DNA of 5,035 nt from RGIG1959 sp045540655 (GTDB lineage Bacteria; Bacillota; Clostridia; Oscillospirales; Acutalibacteraceae): NCBI GenBank assembly GCA_045540655.1, contig JAZQHP010000069.1, positions 1 to 5,035 of the forward strand, read 5' to 3'. The stretch's first letter is position 1, and the number at the start of each line of letters is the position of its first letter. The notes beneath the pieces are model-generated. The model was given only the letters and a program-made list of their open reading frames with translations. It had not been told where the DNA came from and ran no database searches. Positions 1-5,035 of the stretch are shown here, piece by piece. The translations under genes were made by a program, and so were the position numbers.

Positions 1-310
1 GGTGCAGTTTGCGTCGGGCGCGGCGATCCCGCTGGCGCTTATCGGCTTCTTGTTTGCGTGGCAACCGCTGGTGTATATCGGCATTGTGCTGTACGCGGTG
101 GTGACGCTGTTTCAGCTGTTGACACTGCCGGTGGAGCTGGATGCCAGTCGTCGCGCGATGAAAGCCATCCGTGAATACGATATGCTGGATGGGGAAGAAG
201 CGGTTGGTGCGCGACGCGTGCTGACGGTGGCGGCGCTGACTTATGTGGCGGCGCTCGCGGCATCGGCACTGCAGTTGCTCCGGCTGATTTCGATGGCGCG
301 CCGCCGATGA
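1..310 (+). CDS. YugP-like membrane zinc metallopeptidase, C-terminal part (5' truncated by window edge)
   Basis: Only the last 102 codons are present, read in frame from base 2 to the TGA at 308-310; the GTG at base 2 is an internal valine rather than a start. The visible part has two adjacent hydrophobic segments (about residues 8-20 and 22-42), the sequence LPVELDASRRA (42-52), a charged stretch, then a last membrane segment (about 73-95) ending in a basic tail, ARRR. The membrane - LPVE-DASRRA - ALTYVAA arrangement is what I know of the YugP / Zn_peptidase_2 family, which are membrane proteins of roughly 225-230 residues. The zinc-binding HExxH motif of the family would lie in the missing N-terminal half, so catalytic competence cannot be judged. 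The physiological substrate is not known to me. The next promoter begins only 19 bp after the stop and I see no terminator between them, so read-through into the leu leader is possible. Confidence 0.82.
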   Translation, partial: VQFASGAAIPLALIGFLFAWQPLVYIGIVLYAVVTLFQLLTLPVELDASRRAMKAIREYDMLDGEEAVGARRVLTVAALTYVAALAASALQLLRLISMARRR

Positions 311-329
311 GAAATCTTGTATTTCGGGC

Positions 330-358
330 TTGACAAGCGGCGCGTATCTGCGTATAAT
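330..358 (+). promoter_or_regulatory. Sigma-A-type promoter of the leuAB operon, perfect consensus
   Basis: A -35 hexamer TTGACA lies at 330-335 and a -10 hexamer TATAAT at 353-358, separated by exactly 17 bp. Both hexamers match the housekeeping consensus at all six positions. Transcription would start at about 365, just ahead of the T-box leader. Such a strong promoter fits a gene controlled downstream of initiation, because the T-box terminator can then do the regulating. Confidence 0.93.
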
Positions 359-474
359 AGATAGAAATTGAATGTTCGTTTCTGACAAAGACTATGAAGG
401 GAACAAGACAACGGACGACAGGCAAAGAGAGTCGGCGGATGGTGTGAGCCGACGTTGTCACCGCTTGTGTATAG

Positions 475-477
475 CTC
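475..477 (+). promoter_or_regulatory. Candidate specifier codon CTC (leucine) of the T-box
   Basis: CTC sits on the 3' side of the internal loop of Stem I, just before the ATCCCGGAG sequence that closes the base of the stem, and is followed by A478 as T-box specifiers usually are. It would pair with a tRNA-Leu of GAG anticodon. The operon content agrees, since both downstream genes belong to leucine synthesis. My pairing of the lower part of Stem I is approximate, so the reading frame of the specifier is inferred rather than proven. Confidence 0.68.
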
Positions 478-588
478 ATCCCGGAGTTGTCCGTCCGAGC
501 CGTAAAAGGGGAGGGCGGAACGTTTGGTCCCGTTACCGACCGAGGCCTTATCGGAGGCTGAAGGGGCGCGTTAAATGCGCCTGAATGT

Positions 589-623
589 GGGTGGTACCAC
601 GTGCGATTGTGATCGCTCGTCCC
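589..623 (+). promoter_or_regulatory. T-box antiterminator
   Basis: GGG at 589-591 pairs with CCC at 621-623 (helix A1). The unpaired 7-nt bulge TGGTACC at 592-598 follows, and then ACG at 599-601 pairs with CGT at 618-620 (helix A2). Inside this, GCGAT (603-607) can pair with ATCGC (612-616). This is the canonical T-box antiterminator geometry. The bulge bases TGGT (592-595) would pair with the tRNA end NCCA. The variable base here is T, which calls for an A discriminator, as in bacterial tRNA-Leu. The 3' arm is the same segment that forms the 5' arm of the terminator, so the two structures exclude each other. Confidence 0.9.
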
Positions 624-650
624 TGTCTTTCGGGGACGAGCGTTTTTCTT
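614..650 (+). terminator. Intrinsic terminator of the T-box leader
   Basis: A perfect 10-bp stem, CGCTCGTCCC (614-623) with GGGACGAGCG (633-642), encloses a 9-nt loop and is followed by TTTTTCTTTT (643-652, the run reaching just past the annotated end). It lies ahead of the leuA ribosome binding site and should stop transcription when tRNA-Leu is charged. Confidence 0.95.
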
Positions 651-653
651 TTG

Positions 654-660
654 AAAGGAG
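654..660 (+). promoter_or_regulatory. leuA ribosome binding site
   Basis: AAAGGAG lies 11 nt ahead of the ATG at 672. It decides the start: the reading frame is open further upstream to about 585, but that part overlaps the T-box and terminator and has no ribosome binding site. The site lies directly after the terminator T-run, so it exists only on read-through transcripts. Confidence 0.88.
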
Positions 661-671
661 TTCTTACCGTT

Positions 672-2375
672 ATGTTGAAACCGTCTTTCCAAAAATACCG
701 TCCGTTTGAGCAGATCGATCTGCCCGATCGCCAATGGCCTTCCCGCGTGATCGATAAAGCACCCATCTGGTGCAGTGTCGACCTTCGCGACGGCAACCAG
801 GCGCTGATCAATCCGATGAATCTCGAGCAAAAGCTGGAGTTTTTCAAGGCGCTGTGCGACATGGGCTTCAAAGAGATCGAAGTGGGCTTTCCTTCGGCGT
901 CCGAAACGGAATATGAAATCTGCCGTGAGCTGATCGAAGGCGGTCATATTCCCGATGATGTCACGATTCAGGTGCTGGTGCAGGCGCGTGAACATCTGAT
1001 ACGCAAAACCTTTGAAGCGATCCGCGGTGCTAAAAATGTCATTGTTCACTTCTACAATTCGACGTCGACCCTGCAACGCAAGGTGGTCTTCAAAAAAGAG
1101 ATGCCCGGCATCATCGATATCGCGGTGGAGGGCGCCAAGCTCATCCGCGAGCTGACGGAGAGTTTCGACGGTGACACCAACATCCGCTATGAATACTCGC
1201 CCGAAAGCTTCTCGGGCACCGAAATGGATAATGCCGTAGAAATTTGCGCGCGCGTGATGGAAACGCTCGGCGCAACTAAAGAGAATCCCGTCATCCTCAA
1301 CCTGCCCAACACGGTGGAAATGTGCACGCCGAATACCCACGCCGACCAGATCGAGTATTTCATCCGTCATCTGCCCAACCGCGAGGCGGCGATCATCAGC
1401 CTGCATCCGCACAATGACCGCGGCACAGGCGTGGCGGCGGCGGAACTCGGCTTACTGGCGGGCGCGGATCGCGTGGAAGGTACGCTGTTCGGCAACGGCG
1501 AACGCACGGGCAACCTCGACATTGTTACGATGGGTCTGAACATGTTTACGCAGGGTGTCGATCCCAAGCTGAATTTCCATGATCTGCCTCGCTATCGCGA
1601 TTTGTTTGAACGTTGCACCGGCATGCACATCGGCGAACGTCAGCCGTACGTCGGACAACTTGTGTTTACGGCGTTCTCCGGCTCGCATCAGGACGCGATC
1701 AACAAGGGTCACGAATACATGGAACAATCGGGCACGGAATACTGGGAAATCCCATATCTGCCCATCGATCCTGCCGATGTCGGTCGCGAATATGAGCCGA
1801 TTATCCGTATCAACTCGCAGTCGGGTAAAGGCGGCGCGGCGTATGTCATGCAACACACCTTCGGCTATCATCTTCCGAAGGATATGCACGCCGAATTCGG
1901 TGCACTGGTCAAAGCGGCCTGCGATGCAGCGGGACGCGAAATTTCCACCGATGAAGTATACGCGGTGTTTGAACAGGAATACCGCCGCACGCCGAAACAG
2001 TATGAACTGCATGCCTGCCGTTTTGTGGACAGCGAACACATCAACGAGCAAACCGGCGAGCACGACGTGCATTTCTACGGATCCATCCGCGTCGGCAACG
2101 AAGAAGTGGTAGTGGAATCGGTCGGTAACGGTCCGCTCGACGCCTTCTTCAACGCTTTGCCGCAGGTCGGCGTGACGGGGTACCAGTTCATGGCGTACCA
2201 CGAACACGCCATTTCGGCGGGCTCTGACTCGAAAGCGGTGGCATACATTCGCCTGTGCCGTCCGAACGGCAAGCCGATCTACGGCGTCGGTGTCTCGGGC
2301 AGTATTAACCGCGCATCGGTGAAAGCGGTGCTCAATGCGATCAACAGAACGGTCAAGGAGGAACAACAAGGATGA
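672..2375 (+). CDS. leuA: 2-isopropylmalate synthase (LeuA, long actinobacterial/fungal-like type)
   Basis: LeuA condenses acetyl-CoA with 2-oxoisovalerate to give 2-isopropylmalate, the first committed step of leucine synthesis, in the cytoplasm. The protein has 567 residues. The DRE-TIM barrel carries the family signature LRDGNQ at 38-43 followed after ten residues by K54, the EYSPES segment (174-179), the metal-binding HPHND (245-249) and NGERTGN (275-281). By comparison with the known Mycobacterium tuberculosis enzyme, R39/D40, E178, H245, H247 and N281 should be the active-site and metal-site residues. From about residue 430 a LeuA dimerisation/regulatory domain follows, with GNGPLDA at 485-491; in this family it binds leucine for feedback inhibition. 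The opening segment (KYRPFEQIDLPDRQWP) resembles the long LeuA type known from Actinobacteria and yeast rather than the E. coli/Bacillus type. The gene is first in the operon, behind the T-box, and its stop overlaps the leuB start. No defect is visible. Confidence 0.97.
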   Translation: MLKPSFQKYRPFEQIDLPDRQWPSRVIDKAPIWCSVDLRDGNQALINPMNLEQKLEFFKALCDMGFKEIEVGFPSASETEYEICRELIEGGHIPDDVTIQVLVQAREHLIRKTFEAIRGAKNVIVHFYNSTSTLQRKVVFKKEMPGIIDIAVEGAKLIRELTESFDGDTNIRYEYSPESFSGTEMDNAVEICARVMETLGATKENPVILNLPNTVEMCTPNTHADQIEYFIRHLPNREAAIISLHPHNDRGTGVAAAELGLLAGADRVEGTLFGNGERTGNLDIVTMGLNMFTQGVDPKLNFHDLPRYRDLFERCTGMHIGERQPYVGQLVFTAFSGSHQDAINKGHEYMEQSGTEYWEIPYLPIDPADVGREYEPIIRINSQSGKGGAAYVMQHTFGYHLPKDMHAEFGALVKAACDAAGREISTDEVYAVFEQEYRRTPKQYELHACRFVDSEHINEQTGEHDVHFYGSIRVGNEEVVVESVGNGPLDAFFNALPQVGVTGYQFMAYHEHAISAGSDSKAVAYIRLCRPNGKPIYGVGVSGSINRASVKAVLNAINRTVKEEQQG

Positions 2376-3445
2376 AACAGTATAACGTAACGTTGCTCAA
2401 GGGCGACGGCATCGGTCCGGAAATTGTCGATCAGGCGATCAAGGTGCTGGACGCTGTCGGCGAAAAATACGATTTTTCCGTCCACTATACCGAGGCGCTC
2501 ATCGGCGGTGCGGCGATTGATGCCACGGGCGAACCGTTGCCGCAGAAAACCATCGACGATTGCCTTGCCTCCGATGCGGTACTGCTCGGTGCGGTCGGCG
2601 GTTATAAGTGGGACGGTCTGTCGGGCAAGCAACGCCCCGAAGCGGGTCTGCTCGGCATCCGCGCGGCGCTCGGTCTGTTTGCGAACCTGCGTCCCGCGAA
2701 GATTTACGGACCGCTGAAAAGTGCGTGTCCGCTTCGCGAGGATATCATCGGCGACAGCATGGACATCATGGTCGTGCGTGAACTGACGGGCGGCATCTAT
2801 TTCGGCGAACGCGGTCGCACCGAGAAAGACGGTGTGCCCGGCGCTTATGATACCGAATACTATTCCAAACCCGAAATCGTGCGCATCGCGAAGGTGGCGT
2901 TTGAAACGGCGATGAAGCGCGGCGGTAAACTGCACAGCATCGACAAGGCGAACGTGCTGGAAAGCTCGCGTCTGTGGAGAGAAACCGTCAACGAGATGGC
3001 GAAGGATTATCCCGAAGTCAATGTCAACCATATGTATATTGACAACGCGGCTATGCAGCTCGTGCGTGATCCGAAGCAATTCGACGTGATCGTCACCTCC
3101 AACATCTTCGGCGACATCCTGTCCGACGAAGCATCGCAGATCGCCGGCTCCATCGGTATGCTTGCGTCGGCGTCTTTGGGCGAAGGTACGCGTGGTCTGT
3201 ACGAACCCATTCACGGTTCGGCGCCTGATATCGCGGGTCAGAATGTGGCAAACCCCTTGGCCACCATCTTGTCGGTGGCGATGATGCTTCGCTATTCGTT
3301 CGACGAATGCGAAGCGGCGGATGCCATCGAAGCGGCGGTGGAAACCGTACTGGAGAAGGGTCTGCGTACGCCCGATATTTATACCGAGGGCACGCAGAAG
3401 ATCGGCACTGACGCGATGGGCGACGCGGTGGCGGCGGCTCTTTAA
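2372..3445 (+). CDS. leuB: 3-isopropylmalate dehydrogenase (LeuB)
   Basis: LeuB oxidises and decarboxylates (2R,3S)-3-isopropylmalate with NAD+ to give 4-methyl-2-oxopentanoate, the last step before transamination to leucine. The 357-residue length is normal for the family. GDGIGPEI lies at 11-18. The substrate arginines are R97 and R107 (in LLGIRAALGLFANLRPAK) and R136 (in VRELTGG), with Y143 in GGIYFGE. The catalytic lysine is K192 (DKANVLE) and the metal-binding aspartates are D224, D248 and D252 (NIFGDILSDEASQ, the family signature). HGSAPDIAGQNVANP near the C-terminus is the nucleotide-binding region. The spacing between these residues matches that of the Thermus enzyme. The start is set by AAGGAGG at 2355-2361, 10 nt upstream, inside the end of leuA. 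The ATG overlaps the leuA TGA as ATGA, suggesting translational coupling. No defect is visible. Confidence 0.97.
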   Translation: MKQYNVTLLKGDGIGPEIVDQAIKVLDAVGEKYDFSVHYTEALIGGAAIDATGEPLPQKTIDDCLASDAVLLGAVGGYKWDGLSGKQRPEAGLLGIRAALGLFANLRPAKIYGPLKSACPLREDIIGDSMDIMVVRELTGGIYFGERGRTEKDGVPGAYDTEYYSKPEIVRIAKVAFETAMKRGGKLHSIDKANVLESSRLWRETVNEMAKDYPEVNVNHMYIDNAAMQLVRDPKQFDVIVTSNIFGDILSDEASQIAGSIGMLASASLGEGTRGLYEPIHGSAPDIAGQNVANPLATILSVAMMLRYSFDECEAADAIEAAVETVLEKGLRTPDIYTEGTQKIGTDAMGDAVAAAL

Positions 3446-3463
3446 TTTCTCATACAACCTTTT

Positions 3464-3498
3464 AAACGGCAAAGGACACGGTCCTTTGCCGTTTTTTT
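3464..3498 (+). terminator. Rho-independent terminator after leuB
   Basis: A perfect inverted repeat, AAACGGCAAAGGAC (3464-3477) with GTCCTTTGCCGTTT (3481-3494), closes on a 3-nt loop. The run of seven T (3492-3498) supplies the U-tract, sharing its first bases with the outermost pairs. It starts 18 bp after the leuB stop and ends the leuAB transcript, separating it from the sporulation gene downstream. Confidence 0.95.
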
Positions 3499-3548
3499 GC
3501 ACCGATTGTATCGTTTCGGCGTACAAGTGGAAAAAGGGAGGTGGACGA

Positions 3549-4223
3549 ATGAAACGGCACAGAATGCGCGCACGCGCAAATCGATGGTTGCTGTGTGCGG
3601 TGATCGGATTGTTGGGGCTGACGGTGGCGCTGTCGGTGCAATACCGTCCCTTAATGCTCGACAGCGCGTGCAAGCTCGCCAAAAACACCGCACAGGATGT
3701 GATCAACGAGGCGGTGTGTGCTATGCTGGAGGAGGAACAAACCGACTATGAACAACTGATGCGGATCTCCTGTAACGAGGCCGGTGTTATCACGTCGCTT
3801 CAGGCAAACACCGCCAAAATCAACCGCATCAAAGCGCAAACGGTGCTCGCGGTGCGTGAGCGCCTGTCGCAGATCGATTTTCAGCAGGTCAGCGTCCCGC
3901 TCGGTACGCTTTGCGGTGCGACACTGTTGTCGGCTTACGGTCCCGACATTCCCTGTCGGTATTTGTTGTCGGCGATGCCGACGGTGGGGCTGGAATATCA
4001 CTTCGACGGCGCCGGTATCAACCAGACATTGCACAGCATCATTATGGTGGTGACGGTGCCGCTGTCGGTGACATTGCCGCTTCAAAGTGCGGATGTCGAG
4101 GTGAAAACTTCCTTTATTATCGGCGAGACGATTCTGGTCGGTGAGGTACCCGATACCTATACAAACGTGATCAGCGATCCCGAAGTGGCGGACGATATAT
4201 TTAATTATGGCGATGCGGGATAA
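3549..4223 (+). CDS. yunB: Sporulation protein YunB-like
   Basis: The product has 224 residues: a basic N-terminus (KRHRMRARANR), one membrane segment at about 13-30, then an extracytoplasmic domain. Features I associate with YunB are VPLGTLCG, GINQTLH at 156-162 followed by alternating beta-strand-like segments (IIMVVTVPLSV), and a C-terminal GEVPDTYTN at 198-206. In Bacillus subtilis yunB belongs to the mother-cell sigma-E regulon and is needed for normal sporulation; its biochemical activity is not known to me. The start is chosen by AGGGAGGTG at 3535-3543, 5 nt ahead of the ATG with the GGAGG core 7 nt away; the frame is open further upstream but that part would cross the leuB terminator. 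I could not find a convincing sigma-E promoter in the gap of about 50 nt after that terminator. The gene indicates an endospore-forming lineage. Confidence 0.88.
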   Translation: MKRHRMRARANRWLLCAVIGLLGLTVALSVQYRPLMLDSACKLAKNTAQDVINEAVCAMLEEEQTDYEQLMRISCNEAGVITSLQANTAKINRIKAQTVLAVRERLSQIDFQQVSVPLGTLCGATLLSAYGPDIPCRYLLSAMPTVGLEYHFDGAGINQTLHSIIMVVTVPLSVTLPLQSADVEVKTSFIIGETILVGEVPDTYTNVISDPEVADDIFNYGDAG

Positions 4224-4228
4224 AAGCA

Positions 4229-4257
4229 TTGCAAAGATACGCAAAACAGGGTATAAT
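4229..4257 (+). promoter_or_regulatory. Probable sigma-A promoter of ligA
   Basis: A perfect -10 TATAAT lies at 4252-4257 with a weaker -35 TTGCAA (four of six matches) at 4229-4234, separated by 17 bp. Transcription would start at about 4264, giving ligA a short untranslated leader of about 34 nt. The promoter begins 5 bp after the yunB stop, so ligA is probably expressed independently of the sporulation gene. There is no terminator between yunB and ligA. Confidence 0.75.
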
Positions 4258-4297
4258 AAATTATATATGTATACCAAAAGAAACGGAGCCGAGAATC

Positions 4298-5035
4298 ATG
4301 GATTTTGAAGCGGCAAAAACGCGAGTGGAAGAATTGCGTGCGCTGATTGATTATCACAGCAAACGGTATTACGATGCCGATGCTCCCGAAATCGAAGACG
4401 ATGAATTTGATGCCCTGACCCGGGAATTACAGGCGCTGGAGGAAGCGTTTCCGTCGCTCATTACGCCGGATTCCTATACCCAGCGTGTACGTGGATCGGT
4501 TTCGTCCATGTTTGCGCCCGTTAAGCATGAAGTGCCGCTTTTGAGTCTGCAGGATGTCTTTTCTGAGGAAGAGCTCCGTGCGTTTGATCGGCGTGTACGC
4601 GAAACGATTGACGCGCCCCGCTATACGGTCGAGCCGAAGATTGACGGACTCAGCGTCGCGCTGGAATATGAGCAGGGGAAGCTGGTGCGCGGTGCGACCC
4701 GCGGAGACGGCGAAACGGGAGAGGATGTAACGCATAATATTGTGGTGATCGACAGCATCCCGCATACGTTGCAGGGCGCTCCCGCGCATGTGATCGTGCG
4801 CGGAGAGGTCTATATGTCGCGCCGGACGTTTGCTGCATTGGTCGCGGGACAGGAGGAACAGGGCGGAAAGCCGTTTAAAAACCCGCGCAACGCTGCGGCG
4901 GGATCGCTTCGCCAAAAAGATCCTGCGGTCACGAAGCAACGCCGCCTGGATATGTTCTGCTTTAATCTGCAAACCGCTCCCGGCGCGGATATTACCTCGC
5001 ATGCCGCGTCCATCGCCGCCATGGGCGAATGGGGG
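4298..5035 (+). CDS. ligA: NAD+-dependent DNA ligase LigA, N-terminal part (3' truncated by window edge)
   Basis: LigA seals nicks in duplex DNA during replication and repair, using NAD+ to adenylate its active-site lysine. The 246 codons present cover domain Ia and most of the adenylation domain of a protein that is usually about 650-680 residues. Domain Ia shows YYDADAPEIEDDEFD (24-38), the NAD+/NMN-binding region. The nucleotidyltransferase motif EPKIDGLS places the catalytic lysine at K114 with D116 and G117. RGDGETGEDVTHN (135-147), VRGEVYM and KPFKNPRNAAAGSLRQKD follow, all hallmarks of bacterial LigA. The aromatic residue before the second domain Ia aspartate is F37 where E. coli has tyrosine, a mild change. 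The ATG at 4298 is supported by GGAG at 4285-4288, 9 nt upstream, and the promoter just before it. The OB-fold, zinc finger, HhH and BRCT regions lie beyond the window. Confidence 0.97.
   Translation, partial: MDFEAAKTRVEELRALIDYHSKRYYDADAPEIEDDEFDALTRELQALEEAFPSLITPDSYTQRVRGSVSSMFAPVKHEVPLLSLQDVFSEEELRAFDRRVRETIDAPRYTVEPKIDGLSVALEYEQGKLVRGATRGDGETGEDVTHNIVVIDSIPHTLQGAPAHVIVRGEVYMSRRTFAALVAGQEEQGGKPFKNPRNAAAGSLRQKDPAVTKQRRLDMFCFNLQTAPGADITSHAASIAAMGEWG

Larger units (their letters stand above)
365..650 (+). promoter_or_regulatory. T-box riboswitch leader, probably tRNA-Leu responsive, upstream of leuA
   Basis: T-box leaders bind a specific tRNA: the codon-like specifier pairs with the anticodon, and an uncharged 3' end stabilises an antiterminator. 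Visible parts, in order: Stem I with paired arms 407-413/453-459 and 431-436/448-453, including the AAAGAGAG (424-431) and GGTGTGA (441-447) motifs typical of the Stem I distal region; a short basal pairing 399-402/479-482; a candidate specifier CTC (Leu) at 475-477, followed by a purine (A478); CCGTTA at 530-535, as in the Stem IIA/B element; a Stem III hairpin at 565-581; the conserved T-box TGGGTGGTACCACG at 588-601; and a terminator at 614-650. The class assignment is very secure. The specifier is less so: CTC is chosen for its position, the following purine and the leuA-leuB context, while neighbouring frames (AGC, GCT, ATC) lack the following purine. Confidence 0.95.

Noticed and set aside
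311..325. Short inverted repeat GAAAT/ATTTC after the metallopeptidase stop
   Set aside because: A 5-bp AT-rich stem with no following T-run is too weak to be called a terminator.
372..584. Possible leader peptide or small protein of 70 codons
   Set aside because: It has no ribosome binding site, contains no run of leucine codons as an attenuation peptide would, and coincides with the structured T-box RNA, which explains the sequence better.
585..671. Upstream extension of leuA by 29 codons
   Set aside because: The extension would be read from the T-box motif and terminator, lacks a ribosome binding site, and the ATG at 672 with AAAGGAG matches the usual LeuA N-terminus.
39..1412. Long open frame of 457 codons on the - strand across the leader and leuA
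   Set aside because: It runs antisense through the promoter, T-box and the conserved first part of leuA, has no recognisable domain and is low-complexity and basic in places. It is a by-product of the GC-rich codon use of leuA.
1452..2369. Open frame of 305 codons on the - strand inside leuA
   Set aside because: It is fully antisense to the conserved leuA coding sequence, with no family resemblance and no ribosome binding site that I could see.
3451..3528. Sigma-E-like -10 sequences CATACAAC (3451-3458) and CGTACAAG (3520-3527) ahead of yunB
   Set aside because: The first lies upstream of the leuB terminator and has no fitting -35. The second would start transcription inside the ribosome binding site and also lacks a -35 at proper spacing.
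2279..3706. Long open frame of 475 codons on the - strand across leuB and the start of yunB
   Set aside because: It is antisense to leuB and crosses the terminator hairpin at 3464-3498. Its arginine- and histidine-rich composition and lack of any motif mark it as a shadow frame.

Overview
The window looks like chromosome from a spore-forming Clostridia-type firmicute, possibly of the Ruminococcaceae/Oscillospiraceae kind. The basis is moderately high GC coding sequence, strong AAAGGAG-type ribosome binding sites, sigma-A-like promoters, a T-box leader, and genes resembling YugP, YunB and bacterial LigA. The lineage is inferred; no marker here fixes genus or species. All genes are on the + strand.

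Layout: (1) Positions 1-310 hold the 3' end of a membrane zinc metallopeptidase of the YugP type; its catalytic part lies outside the window. (2) Positions 311-671 are a leader region. It has a perfect-consensus promoter (TTGACA, 17 bp, TATAAT), then a T-box riboswitch of about 285 nt with a plausible leucine specifier codon, a canonical antiterminator and a competing intrinsic terminator. (3) leuA (672-2375) and leuB (2372-3445) overlap by 4 bp and form a two-gene leucine biosynthesis operon, closed by a strong terminator at 3464-3498. (4) A yunB-like sporulation gene (3549-4223) follows. (5) A separate promoter (4229-4257) drives ligA, the NAD+-dependent DNA ligase, which starts at 4298 and runs off the window end.

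How the parts work together: uncharged tRNA-Leu should stabilise the antiterminator and let transcription pass into leuA-leuB. LeuA commits 2-oxoisovalerate to leucine synthesis and LeuB oxidises 3-isopropylmalate. The intervening isomerase (LeuC/LeuD) is not encoded here and must be elsewhere. LeuA also carries the C-terminal domain used for leucine feedback, so the pathway appears controlled both at transcription and at the enzyme. yunB and ligA are functionally unrelated to leucine synthesis.

I found no mobile element, CRISPR array, tRNA or rRNA, and no sign of an undescribed system. The most informative non-coding element is the T-box leader, a known class whose individual parts can be read directly here.
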